The notes under the pieces: model-generated | What the model was told of the DNA's origin: nothing | Databases searched by the model: none | What the model saw: the letters and a program-made list of their open reading frames with translations, nothing else | Origin: Dysgonomonadaceae bacterium PH5-43 | GTDB taxonomy: Bacteria; Bacteroidota; Bacteroidia; Bacteroidales; Azobacteroidaceae | Direction of reading: 5' to 3' | DNA length: 64,000 bases | Assembly (NCBI GenBank): GCA_029916745.1 | Contig: JARXWK010000006.1 | Span: forward strand, 52,955-116,954 | Shown: positions 7,840 through 19,900 of the stretch, in pieces | Position numbering within the stretch: position 1 is the stretch's first letter | How the letters are laid out: each line of letters opens with the position of its first letter | Made by a program: the position numbers and the translations under genes

Positions 7840-10800
7840 TTATTGAATATTAATCTTTTTTATTGTTACACTGCTTTCGCTTGCAACACGCACAACTACA
7901 AAATCATATTTGTATTTATCCATAGGAATCTGATAAAACTCTGTATCTATCTGCGGACTCTTAAATAAAAGTTGTCCTAACATATCATAAATAGCAATTT
8001 CAGATATAGAATTTCCGAATAGGCTCATAACATTAACAACCGCTTCATTAGAATATATTTTTATACTTTCCTCTGGCATTGGGTCAGTAATGCTCATTTC
8101 TAATGGCAAAAAGATAATAGTAAAACGTTCTTCGCAAGAAATAACTTTATTATCATCTCCAACAAGAGGAGTATAATCGAAAGAATACTCAAAAGCTTCT
8201 TTACCTGTTATATCTTCTCTAACACCTTTTACTTTATCTACAAAAATAATTTTAGCGTTGTAACTATTCATTCCTGTAAAGCTAAACACTGTTTCTCCTT
8301 GTAAAGTTGTAGCCAAAGCCAATGGAATCTCCGCAGGCTCTCTTCCTATAACACAAGATGAAACTCCAACCATTTCGGAAGAATTAGTTGCCGAAGGTTT
8401 AATAAGATAAATTTCTGGAATCTTTCTCACTGAGGTCATAATTTTATGTCCTTCCAAATCAGAGAAAGTATCTTTCCCATTTTCTCGTTTAGCTATAAAT
8501 GTACTTACCGAACCAGAAGCATTACTTGCTATTATTTTCAATTTATTATTGCTTATTGGCGTGGTCGACCTTAATGTATTGGCAGATGCTGTTGTACTTA
8601 TATTAGCTACATTAAAAGTAAGATTAGCTTCATTTACTCCGTCATTCAATTCTACCAAGAACGATTGCATTGGAGCTATATATTTGTCTATTTCTACCGA
8701 ACCATCAGAGCCAAGAGTATTATAACCAGAGAAGCTGTTTCCTGTCCATAACTTATATAGATGTTTTATAGAAGCTTTGTTATCTTCATAAAACTCATCA
8801 AAGTCGATAGACGACATATAAGGATTTCCAATTAACGCAAGATTAGAATCTGTTGGTTTTGCTATCGGATAAGTAACATTTGGCGAAGATGAATTATCTT
8901 TCTCAAAAACAAAACGATAAGCTTCGTTGTTTTCTCCTCTACTAAAATCTTCGTTACTTCCAGTTAATGCGCCGGAAGAGTTAAAAGGATAAAAAGAAGA
9001 ATTCTTCTTTTTACTATCATATTGATGAACGCGATGCGCAGTACTCATATTTTTATCTTCGTAATATGGCAATTCAACAATACCATTAATTTGTTGTAGA
9101 CCATATTCTCTTTCTGTTGAAAATACCGGGTCGGTTCCTTTTCCATATTCATAATACGGCCATTGATCGGCAAAACGATCGTCCATCCAAAAGATAAAGC
9201 CTTCACCTGGTTGAAATTCTTCAACCATAGTATTGTAATAATTTGTCCAATTACCTGTTAGCACACTACCCGACGTTGGCTGAGTAGCTTCAAACTTTCT
9301 TACATAAACACCTGGATAACCTCCAAAAGAAAGATCGCCTGTTACTACTTTTTGCAAAGGCATAGAAAGCATATGCCATTTATCTCTTGTAATAGGCGTT
9401 GATGAATATTTAGCCGAATACTCCAAATGATTATTTATATCACCGCTCTCTTGTTGTTGTTTATCTGTGTCATTTAAACCAAAATTCATCTGAATATGCG
9501 CCTTTTCGTAAGTCAACAAATCAGGACGTCCTAATTGAGAACCATATAGGAAATAAATTTCCTTACAAACATTATTCGCTTGTTCACCAGACAAAACAGG
9601 ATACTTAGTTAGATTTCCTGGCAAGTAAACAATACTGTTAGCGTTTGGAGCTATTGACTTTTCCCAGTTTCCAGGAGTATTCCAATCGGCACTTTCAGCT
9701 CCAGTCCACACCATTCGAGTATCGTTGTCTTTGTATATATATATATGGTCAAGATATAGTTTACGACCTTCGCCTGTACCTCCAGAAAGTTCAATACTTG
9801 TAATAGAGGTCAAACCACTTACATTAAGATATAATTGTTTCCACCCGTGAGAAGGTAAATCAAAAGTTTTACTTACGCTTCCACCATCTCCATTTACAGT
9901 AACCGTTAGTCCTCGCATCTGACTTCCGGCAAATGCATTCAGCGTTAACATCGTTTTATCGCCTATAGTTATAGGTGACTCAGGAGTTATGGTTTGAGAA
10001 TCAAATCCAGTGATTTGAATAATATCTTTTCCAGTTTCACTACTATTGTCTTTAACATAACCAGCATTTGTTCCTCCGAACGTAAGAGAAGTTGTTCCGT
10101 ACTCTGTACTGTAGATATTAGTAACCTTATCTATAGTCAAAGTTGGAAGAGGAGCAGCTTCGTGTAGTTTCTCGACTTCTTCAATAAGTAAATCACTGAT
10201 AGTTAGCGTAACTGGACTAACCTCAGAAAGTGGAGAATTTATACGAAATGATATACTTCCGCCTTTACTGTTTTGTATTAAATCAATAATAAATGAATAT
10301 TCCTTTGCTTCTGCCGTAGGAGGAGAGAAAATAAATTCACTCATTTTATCGGTTCCGGTTGTTTCTTCACCTAACTTAGCACTACTTGTACTCACTAAGA
10401 AATTAACATTTTCTTTATCCGCCTTCGCCTTGAAAGTAATTCTACAAAGAGTACTCTTATCAGGAGCATATGCTAAACCAGACTTGCCGGGTCCCCATAT
10501 ACCTCCTGTAAACTCTTTAATCAACAAATTATCTTCCGAATAACTACTAAGATTAGTCCAATCCGTTTTTCCTGACGTATTCAAATCAAAGATAGTTCTT
10601 GTAGCTACCAATTTATGTTCCGCAGGTTTTTTGGGTGAAGTGTTCAATAGCAAAGCATCAACTATTGGTTGGTTATACACCTTGCTGTTCGCATTATAAA
10701 AGCCATAACCAGCGCGGAACTCCCAATAAGCATGACTATATCCTTGCTTTTCAAATAGGTCGCGCATATATGTAATCCACAAAGAACGCGAATCAGTTTC

Positions 10801-13614
10801 TGCTTTCTTTGCAGAACCAAACTCTCCAATATACATAGGCACGCCAGGATTCTTTTCTTGGAATTGATTTCCTAACTCAATAAAAGTCTGAATCATATCG
10901 CGTTCAATTTGCATATCAAACCAATCGACATCGGTATTAACGCCCGCAGAACCTACACCTCCCTGAGCTGCTATATAAGCTGGATTATAAAAGTGTACTG
11001 TAGCTATCAAATTATCATCTCCTGAGGGCCACTTTAATTTTTCAAGAAATGGGAATCCTCCCCAATCGGCTGTAGCAATCATTATCGGACGAGTTTCATT
11101 ATTTGCACCCGAGCGCATAATGGGAAGAGTTTCAGGGATAAGAGCATTCCAAATATCTTCAGTCATAGGGTCGCGAGGCTCATTAAGCATCTCAAAAAAC
11201 AAATCATGAGAATAGTATTTGAAATAATCTCCTATCTGAGTCCACATAGCCTTAAAGCGATCTCGATGAAAAGAAGCTGGTTTTTCATAAAAATCATCAT
11301 AATGATGAATATTCAATACTACTTTTAAACCTTTGGCTAAAGCGTGGTCTACTACCTCTTGAACCTCTTCTTTCAAGAATGTTGGGTTAATTAAATAAGG
11401 AGCATCAATCTGTGTCCTACGAACCTCAGTCTTAGAAAAAAGTCCCCATTGATCCCATTTTACAGGAAGTCTGATATGATCAAACCCTAAATTAGCAATC
11501 TCGTCAATCCAAGATTTAACACTGGTAATAGTCCAATTATTTCCGCTTGCTCCAGCATATTTATCCTCAAACACATTTCCTAAGTTAACCCCTCTACCTA
11601 AATCTTTATTTGCTTCGTTTATTGGTTTTGCCACTACCAATGGCTCGTCTTTAGAGAAATAAACATTAGTAACAAAGAATTTATCTGAAATATTTCCGAA
11701 TTGCAAATATTCTATCTTATCCAGATTTGCAAATTCCGATAGAGGAATAGCTACTCTGTTCCATTCTTCAGGAACAAGGTTGCTAACAGCATAAGTACTA
11801 TTCTCTCCTGATGTCGGTTTTAGTATTATATTAATAGAAGTAGCTTGCGCTGTATATATATCTAAGTTAAGATACTCCATATCACTAACATTAAGCCCAC
11901 CATCTGCAATACGCACCGAAGGATTGTTCATATTTTTGAATTGCCAGACCTTATTATACTTATCCGACTTATTCCCATCCGAATTAATAAATAGACTTGC
12001 AATAGTCACCTCAGATGCACCCGATTCTAACACAGGAAAACCAGTTCCTAATGCTGAATTGTAAGCCTCGCTGTATATTGATTTCACATAATCACTTTTT
12101 CTTACCGGAGGCAAGTAAGGCATATTAGCTGGGAAAGCTTCTTTGTAGAAATATATATGATCGGTATAAATAGTAGTTGCCGACAAACTATTAATTAGAG
12201 TTATTTGCGACATTGAGGAGCCTACTTCTTGTATAAAATCAGTGATATTTATATCTACCGAATTCCATTCGTTAGGAGTAATCCCCGACAAGGTGTAATC
12301 TTTATAAGATGAATCATAAAATAATCGTAGTTTTAAGGAAGGCTCAGCCATCGGATATAATTCCAAATGCAAATGATTTTTATCACTTAAATCCAATTCA
12401 GTGTTTTTATTACTATCATAAAAGTATATAGGCTGCGAACCTATTTGGGTAATTTTAATGATTTCATTATTGTCTGCATCTGTTTCAAATCGAGCTGTTA
12501 TTGTTGATACATTGCCAAAGTACACTGACTTCTCCTCATTATATTTCGAACTCCAAAAAGTAACAACATCATTACTGCTTAAAGTAGGTTCAGGAGCCTC
12601 GCTTGGTCTAAAAAAGAAGAAAATATTATCTAAATATATATTGGTAGTTCCTGCATCTCCTTTTATTAATTCTATTTTACTCAAATTGCCATTAGAGATT
12701 GTTAGAAAGTTACGAATATCTACATCTATTTCATTCCATTGTTCAGCAACAAGATCAAAACCAGTTATGGTTTGTTCTTCGCCTGTATCGCCTGTTAGCT
12801 TTACATTAACAGAGCACGCAACATCTGCATAAGCAGTTAAACGCAATGTATTTTTTCCAGTAACATCAATAAGACCACTTTTGTATTCTATAGATTGACT
12901 ACCAAAGTCTGACACTTGCCATATTTTATTTCTACTTTTATCATATACCTGTGTTGCATTCGTAAAGCTAAACTGGTCGTTACCTGTTAAAAAAGTAGTA
13001 CTATAAACATTAATAATTTCGTCTATCGTTTGTGTAGGAATTGGGGCTGCCGTTACAGAGGGATCGTCTGCTCCATAGAAATAAATATGATCAAGGTAAA
13101 TGTCAGAAGGGGCAGAGACTTGAAATTGAAGTTTTTTAAAATAAGATGATTCCCAGTTACTAATATCAATATCAAGTTCATTCCAACCTTCTGTTAAAGA
13201 TTTACTACCTAAGTCTAACGTAGCCTCACCACCAACGTCAATAGTAATTGACGTAGCAGTCGAAACATAAATACTTATATGAATTTTATCATTGCTTCTT
13301 AGGTCGAGTTTACCATTATTGCCTGTATATGTTATTTCACAATACTTTTTTCTTGCAACATTTGTAAACTTAATTAGCGGATTTCCCTTCTCATCGGCTT
13401 TTTCTGTTTTAGCATCAACAGAAGAACCGTTATATACAAAACTTAGCGGAGTATCTGTTCCATACTTACTACTATATACATTAACAACCGAACCCGACGA
13501 CAGAGATGGAATCGCTGCGGTCGGGATTTGAGATTTAATTTCTTGTATATTGGGAATACCGCTCATCAGTATTCCCAATACGAAAAGAAATTGTAATATT
13601 GAATTTCGTTTCAT
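7840..13614 (-). CDS. Giant secreted multidomain glycoside hydrolase family 5 protein with T9SS sorting domain
   Basis: A 1924-aa exported protein. Residues 1-29 are a signal peptide. Four beta-sandwich-like modules of about 150 residues follow (about 40-185, 197-335, 345-487, 500-655), each opening with a VYSxxY-type motif and ending in a DHIYFY-type strand. A GH5 (cellulase-superfamily) domain at about 672-1005 has LNEP with acid/base Glu812 and IGEFG with nucleophile Glu931, plus the HIRLPVKWD and NIHHYDDF segments. Then come a CBM_4_9-like module (1010-1150), a fifth VYS module (about 1163-1300) and a WTG..W..PGNW module from about 1301. A T9SS type A sorting domain covers roughly the last 75 residues. 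It probably cleaves a beta-glucan, mannan or related glycan at the cell surface; the substrate cannot be read from the sequence. The start ATG overlaps the preceding stop (ATGA). Confidence 0.88.
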   Translation of the reverse strand: MKRNSILQFLFVLGILMSGIPNIQEIKSQIPTAAIPSLSSGSVVNVYSSKYGTDTPLSFVYNGSSVDAKTEKADEKGNPLIKFTNVARKKYCEITYTGNNGKLDLRSNDKIHISIYVSTATSITIDVGGEATLDLGSKSLTEGWNELDIDISNWESSYFKKLQFQVSAPSDIYLDHIYFYGADDPSVTAAPIPTQTIDEIINVYSTTFLTGNDQFSFTNATQVYDKSRNKIWQVSDFGSQSIEYKSGLIDVTGKNTLRLTAYADVACSVNVKLTGDTGEEQTITGFDLVAEQWNEIDVDIRNFLTISNGNLSKIELIKGDAGTTNIYLDNIFFFFRPSEAPEPTLSSNDVVTFWSSKYNEEKSVYFGNVSTITARFETDADNNEIIKITQIGSQPIYFYDSNKNTELDLSDKNHLHLELYPMAEPSLKLRLFYDSSYKDYTLSGITPNEWNSVDINITDFIQEVGSSMSQITLINSLSATTIYTDHIYFYKEAFPANMPYLPPVRKSDYVKSIYSEAYNSALGTGFPVLESGASEVTIASLFINSDGNKSDKYNKVWQFKNMNNPSVRIADGGLNVSDMEYLNLDIYTAQATSINIILKPTSGENSTYAVSNLVPEEWNRVAIPLSEFANLDKIEYLQFGNISDKFFVTNVYFSKDEPLVVAKPINEANKDLGRGVNLGNVFEDKYAGASGNNWTITSVKSWIDEIANLGFDHIRLPVKWDQWGLFSKTEVRRTQIDAPYLINPTFLKEEVQEVVDHALAKGLKVVLNIHHYDDFYEKPASFHRDRFKAMWTQIGDYFKYYSHDLFFEMLNEPRDPMTEDIWNALIPETLPIMRSGANNETRPIMIATADWGGFPFLEKLKWPSGDDNLIATVHFYNPAYIAAQGGVGSAGVNTDVDWFDMQIERDMIQTFIELGNQFQEKNPGVPMYIGEFGSAKKAETDSRSLWITYMRDLFEKQGYSHAYWEFRAGYGFYNANSKVYNQPIVDALLLNTSPKKPAEHKLVATRTIFDLNTSGKTDWTNLSSYSEDNLLIKEFTGGIWGPGKSGLAYAPDKSTLCRITFKAKADKENVNFLVSTSSAKLGEETTGTDKMSEFIFSPPTAEAKEYSFIIDLIQNSKGGSISFRINSPLSEVSPVTLTISDLLIEEVEKLHEAAPLPTLTIDKVTNIYSTEYGTTSLTFGGTNAGYVKDNSSETGKDIIQITGFDSQTITPESPITIGDKTMLTLNAFAGSQMRGLTVTVNGDGGSVSKTFDLPSHGWKQLYLNVSGLTSITSIELSGGTGEGRKLYLDHIYIYKDNDTRMVWTGAESADWNTPGNWEKSIAPNANSIVYLPGNLTKYPVLSGEQANNVCKEIYFLYGSQLGRPDLLTYEKAHIQMNFGLNDTDKQQQESGDINNHLEYSAKYSSTPITRDKWHMLSMPLQKVVTGDLSFGGYPGVYVRKFEATQPTSGSVLTGNWTNYYNTMVEEFQPGEGFIFWMDDRFADQWPYYEYGKGTDPVFSTEREYGLQQINGIVELPYYEDKNMSTAHRVHQYDSKKKNSSFYPFNSSGALTGSNEDFSRGENNEAYRFVFEKDNSSSPNVTYPIAKPTDSNLALIGNPYMSSIDFDEFYEDNKASIKHLYKLWTGNSFSGYNTLGSDGSVEIDKYIAPMQSFLVELNDGVNEANLTFNVANISTTASANTLRSTTPISNNKLKIIASNASGSVSTFIAKRENGKDTFSDLEGHKIMTSVRKIPEIYLIKPSATNSSEMVGVSSCVIGREPAEIPLALATTLQGETVFSFTGMNSYNAKIIFVDKVKGVREDITGKEAFEYSFDYTPLVGDDNKVISCEERFTIIFLPLEMSITDPMPEESIKIYSNEAVVNVMSLFGNSISEIAIYDMLGQLLFKSPQIDTEFYQIPMDKYKYDFVVVRVASESSVTIKKINIQ

Positions 13615-13913
13615 TTGTTTATTTTTACCATCAATTTTTTTCTTTTTTGTATCTTCTTAAAGATGAAGAGACCATATATACCCAATGCAAAGATTAGAGT
13701 AAATAAAGAATCGTCAATCGGCGAATCACCATTGGGAGTTTCTCTACCAGGGCCAGGAGTTCCTCCAGGACCAGGACCAGCATCCATGGCAAATAAGTTC
13801 AGTCTACCTATCTCAACACTCTCCAAAGTGGAAGAACTTATAGATTGATGTGAGAAAGGGATAAACTCGCCTTCTTGAGGGCTCTCATTGTATGTGTTTG
13901 GGAATGCGCTCAT
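13611..13913 (-). CDS. Small Gly/Pro-rich protein with C-terminal transmembrane segment
   Basis: A 100-aa protein of unknown function between the two giant cargo genes. It has no clear signal peptide. The middle is Gly/Pro-rich (GPGPGGTPGPG). Residues from about 69 read PIDD, then a ~17-residue hydrophobic stretch (LFTLIFALGIYGLFIF), then KKIQKRKK, which resembles the tail of the 101-aa protein at 7513-7818. Its stop overlaps the GH5 start by four bases, implying translational coupling. Its ATG lies one codon after the TAG of the 2251-aa gene, in the same frame. The start is uncertain because no signal peptide marks it. Confidence 0.6.
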   Translation of the reverse strand: MSAFPNTYNESPQEGEFIPFSHQSISSSTLESVEIGRLNLFAMDAGPGPGGTPGPGRETPNGDSPIDDSLFTLIFALGIYGLFIFKKIQKRKKLMVKINK

Positions 13914-13916
13914 TGG

Positions 13917-16900
13917 CTAAATTCTATTTTTTAGTATTACTTTATTATCTACACTACAGCTTCCAGTTATTGCACGAGTCAAATATATTCCTGGAGCTAT
14001 ATTCATATTTACACTAAATATTCTATTTGCTTCAAATGTTTGCGTAAAGACAATCTTACCAGAAACGTCATACACATACAAAGTGCCCGATTCAGGAAGA
14101 AGATTATTTACATAAACTGTATTTCCAGACGAATAAACAGATAGTTTACTTTCGATAGGCTCAACATTATCTATAGCAACATTATTATCTGTTGTTACTA
14201 TTTGGAATCTCTTAGACAACTCTGCAGGATCTGTTATAGTAAAAGTATATTTACTTCCTGATTCGGTAACATCAATTTGTTTGTCGTTTTCTAAGTCTAC
14301 TAACAAAATCTTGATGTACTCTCTATCCATTCCATTATGATTGAAAGTTATAGTGTACTCAGTATCTTTTATTCCACCCATAATACCCAAATAGGTTTCA
14401 TTCAAATTATCCATTGTGCTTACTTGGAAACGGCGATCGTCTTCCATAGTAAATAATTGAGCCGTTGCTGATGGCGCTTTATCATTCATAATTTTGTCGC
14501 CGTCCCAACCATTATCGTATCCTTTACCTGTTTCCGGATTTATGAAAATCCAAAGACGGTCGAAACTATTTTCACTTTCTAAATCTATCAATGTTGAAGG
14601 TTGTTCTTCTTTAGCAGAACGAAGTTCACTATCATTCTTATCTACAGAAGTAGACTTATATGTCAAGCCAAATGAAGTGGTAGTTGACGATTTTTGCGTT
14701 CTTTTAATTGAGAATCCCTGCATAGTAGGTATTCTGTCTGGCAAACCTTCTTTCCCTGCTTGAGCCTTAGGAACAGAGATATACCCCCCAGCAGACTCAT
14801 TGTTAGTATTACCGTCCCAGTCACTAAAGCTTCCTGTATTGTAAATCTGAACCTGCGCTTCTATATCTCCTTTAAAATCAAATTCACTAATTTTCACTGC
14901 TGCTGTATATGGATTACCAATTACATACCAACCATCAGAACCATATTCTGGTTCTTTCACATTTTCGTCGCTTGGATCCCAACTCCATTTTACATCTCCA
15001 TCTGCAGACCACTTATAGTATGGTTGCTTTTCATCATAATCATAATATTCTAAAGGTAAAGTATAATCAGTATTGGTTAGATTACCTGTAAAACTTGTTA
15101 CTGATTGAGTGAACTGAGTCATTTCATATCCTTGTAGATTATTTGATTTAACATTTGCTGGGTTTAAGTAATTTTCATAACCTTTCCCATCGCTATCTTT
15201 ATTTGTTGTGTTATAATCATATCCAGCCACAGACGTCAAATGCTCATTGAACTCTAAATAAATCCAGTAAGGTGTACCAAAATAAGGATTACGATTTACA
15301 GGGTTAGCAGCCCAACGTCTTACCCAAGCGTTAGCTAACAATTCTGTTCCGTATGATTTAGCTGTCTGTTTTACAGGCACTGTAAAGAATTGCCACTGAT
15401 AATTATTCCCATCTTTTTTTGCTGGCGAATACATTTCAACAGTTGCTGGAACTTCAGTTCCTTCTTGCTTAGCAAAAATAAACGTGGCATTAGGGCGAGC
15501 TTTTTGAGTACTCTCAACTCCTGTTAGAGTTGGGAATATATGCTCATTATAACCATATTCTGTTGCGCTTAATTCACGCGATTTTATTACTAAACCACCT
15601 ACTCCAGCGTTATTTGTAGTGGTACCTTTTACCTCCACCAACTTATCGGCAGCGATTTCAAAATTACCAGAGGTAGCCCCACTTTCTTTAATCGTCAAAC
15701 TATTCATTACCGTTAGTTCATCATGATAAGTTACTAATTTTGAGCTATTACTAACTAAGTTATAAACTTTATCTCCATAAATAGCGTGTCGAGGAATACG
15801 TTGTCCTGTATAAGGGCGATAAGCCGATTTATCAGAATCTGAATACGCACTCACTTCTGAGAGATTTGGCGTATTGCCTGTCGCTAAATCACCTGAAAAC
15901 TTAAGTGTGGTATTATACCAGAATGCATTCAAACCACCAGTATGAGTTCCAAAATTATCTAAATCATCTACATTGGTTGAACTAGGAGAGTCATTGACAT
16001 TTGGATTCTTTATAGCAAAATCGTTTGTAATTTCTAAGTTTGTTTGCAATAACACAAAGAAATCCGAACTATTATTCAATACAAAATTATTTACCTTATC
16101 CCCTACAAAAGTTTTAGGGAAAATATGTTGTGCATTAGAACTATTAGAATTACCCGAACCATTATATACAATAGTAGATTTTTTGCCACTCGCATTAACC
16201 ATTGCTGAGTTTACAGGTTGAGAAGCTAATCTATCTTGCCAAATACCACCAGTAAGAGTTAGAGTTTTTTCGTTTATATCTAATTGATAGTCGGTATCAT
16301 TATAAATATGTTTAACCGTTCTATTTTGATCTAATTTAAGAATATTTTCACAAGTTACCGTTGTACCTCCAGATGCAGTCATTGGAGCAAATACAATTTC
16401 CGTATCCTCATCAGGAACTTTTCCATCAGCCCAGTTAGCGTAAGTACTCCAATCTGTACTTTTTGTTCCTACCCAATAATTAGAGAAAGAAGTATTCAAT
16501 GCACCCATAGTCGGTAATAAGTTACGACGAGTAGCTCCAATAATATCTACTTTTGTTCCGTCTGTAACCTTTCCTCCTAAGAAACAAGCAGGTTTCAAAT
16601 TCTTTTCCAATTCGTTCAAATTATCAATTGTAAGATTTGATATAGTAGTTGTTGCAAAGGCTGGATCTTGAAATAAACTGTGATAGTCTTTTTCCACGCC
16701 TTTACCCCAAAACACAAACTTTTGATGATCAAATTTTTCCGTAGTAGAAAGATAACTATTACCTGGGCTAAAATACACATTATAATCCAAGTCTCCTATT
16801 ATCTTCGTTGGATTCGTAGCATACATCGTAAAGCCAGATGCATTTTCGTTCACTATAATATTGTTATAGATATTTGTTTTTCCATCATCAGAGGCATATT

Positions 16901-19900
16901 CTAACGAGATTCCACGAGTAACATTCGTATCCAGATTTATATTTTTTATATATACTGTATTATGGAAAACATTAACTTTTTTACTCGTTGTTCTAATGTG
17001 AAAGCCTTCAATAATTGAGCTTCCTGCAAAAGCATTAACTGGCTGCACATAAACAATATTATTGTAGTTGTTTACAATAGCGTTAGCATCTGCAATGTAA
17101 TTGTATATCCCAGCAACAAATTTAGTGTTAGCTCCTCCTTTAAATCCTGTAGTAGCTATAATATTGTTATAAACATCTATGGTTGACGAAGCACTACTTC
17201 CTCCCGATGGTTGCGCATAAACAGCTATACCACTATAAGATATGTCTTCCCCTAAATATGCAGCATCATTATTTAGCAGAATTCTATTATCTTTCACCGT
17301 AGATGAACATTTGTTTGTACTATTTACAGAAAAACGGATAGCAGCTATCGCATTGAGACTGACTGAAGCCTTAGTGTTAAATTTAGTATTCAGATTAGAA
17401 ATCTTATTATTAGCACATTCAACTTTCCCGTACGATGTTCCCGCCAAACTACTAAATATTCCATATAAAAAATCGGTGGTTGTTGTTCCTTCACCAATAT
17501 GAGACAATTCATAAATTTGGTTATCTTCTACTCTGACACACCCTTGTCCTATACCTATACCTACAACAGACCCTGTTTTAAAACTTGTTATTTCAATATT
17601 TGCAATGGTATTGCCTGTTATGTTAACATAGTTGCTTTCTCCATCTGCTGCCGCAGGAAGATCTGCATAAATAAAGTACATTGCACCTGATAAAGCATCA
17701 GAAGGTTTATTCTCTCCACTACCCATTGTCCATGTACCATCAATAGCTCCGTTTGTACGTTTAGAGCCTCCGATTACATTATTTGTGATGCTAATACCTT
17801 TTCCCTCGTCGGCTTTATAAAGAATACAACTTCTATATGCGTTTGTTTTAGCATAAACAGGCTTCGTTTCATAAAAATGGTTCCTCGAAATCGTTAAATT
17901 TGCTGGTACAAGAGTGTTATTTGCTGCGTTTGCTATTGTTATGATAGAAGAGGCATAAGTTTTATTATTATTAGCATAATTCGTTGTCTGTTCCAAAAGC
18001 ATACAATCTTCGAAATAGTTATCAAGAATATTGATCTCGGTTCCATTTCCATATATACTATGTTCAGGGCGATCGTAAGTGCCTTGTCCTTGAAACTTAC
18101 AATTTCGTATTGTTACATTTGTTGCATTTTCCAAGCGAATAGTAGCCGTTCCGTTAACCGCATTTAAGTCTGCACTATTCTGCATTTTTTTACTTTGTAG
18201 AATAAGCGATTGCGCTGCACCAGTCTTATCTAATCTTCCGTCTATTACAACAGGACGACCAGTAAAATCTCCTACTATATGGAATAAATAACCTTTTCTG
18301 TTGGCATCAAATTCTTCACCAATTACAGTACGTGGTGTTCCTCCTGAAGGATAAATATTCAAACTTGTAAATTTACTATCCGAAGCATCAATTTTAATAA
18401 TCTCTGGTTCGTAACTATCAGCAATAATGTCTATATTCAATGACCCTGCTATATTCTTATTTGCATCATAAGCTGCTTTTATTGTGTTGTACTTAGTAGT
18501 TCCAACTTGAGCCACTGAACCTATATTAACACGAAGGCTGCCAAAATATAAGTTATCAATATAGGCAACATCATTTTGGCCTTCACTATAACAACCTATC
18601 TTGGAAAGATCGGTTGTTCCAAGATCAAATCTAGCAAGTGGAATTAATACAGTATTCCAGCGTCCCATTAGAAGGTCTGTAGCAGGAATCTGATATTCTT
18701 TATTATTAATTTCTATTGTTAATTTTGTATTTTCTTGTGCGACCCAAACATTTAAATGGATTGCATTTGCAGAACCCAATGTATTTGTTTGACTATTTTG
18801 TTTTATCGTGATATAAGACCCGTCGTATAAGTCTGTAATCTTTTGGCTAACATTTTTATCTTTAGAATCTGTATGAGGAGTTATGTTAGTCCAGCCATTA
18901 ACTTTCGCATCAACACCTTCATCAGGAAAAACATACTGACCATAAATAGGAATAATATCATCTTTATCGTACGAAGTTGCTTCTGGCTTACAGTTAGGCG
19001 CTGTAGAATTGTAGAATATAATATTATCGGCGTAGGTAGTGTAAGCGGCTGTCAACTTACCACTTGTAGCTGCAATTATTTCGATAGCTGTTATATTTCC
19101 ATCTTCTATTGATATTTCTTTGTTTAAATCAATATTTATCTCTTGCCAAGTATTAGCCTCTACAGAAGAAATTTTGATATCTGTATCTTCTTTTCGCTCT
19201 TGAATAATACGAACTCTCATTTCGTCGCCACTAATTGCTCTAGTATGTCTAAGCGCAAGGAACAGAGAGCCAAAAGCACTCGGAGAGATACCCTCATCAT
19301 TCAAAGTAAACTTCGATTTTTTCCAAGAATCGTTAACTTTCCATTCTTGCTGTGCCACTTTATCAGTAAGATCGGCAGTTCGTTTCCAATCCGACTTACC
19401 TTTATTAGTAGCCATATAATCATCAGCAGCAGTTCCCGACATATCGCTGTATACCGAATAAGAGTAGGCAGGGTTATCGCTTATATTAGTAGGCATAGGA
19501 GCTGCATCTATATCTAAAGTTTCTTCGTAAAAATAAATATTGTCGATGTAGAAACTAAGGTTGCTATCAAGACTTCTATTATAAAGTCTAAATGCATTGA
19601 TATCTTTAAAAATGTCATTAAAACCAGCATTCCAACCTTCAACAGCCAAATCTGTCAAATTGAAATCGAAAGAGTACCAACCGTCAGAGCTTAAAGATGC
19701 ATCTGCTGCAGAAAGTTTTTTACTTGCATAGTGATATTGATTAGCTGAACCATTACTAAATATCTGAAAATCAAATTGATCATCAACTATAGGGGTGTTT
19801 AACCACACATCAAAATGAACGCGATTATACCCTTTATCCACAGCCTTAATATAATCAGTGGCGTTGCTTATCTTTAGCAAAGAGTAATTATACTCTATCT

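Noticed and set aside
12458..12832. 124-aa plus-strand frame inside the GH5 gene
   Set aside because: It lies wholly within a well-supported 5.8-kb coding frame on the other strand and has no family signal.
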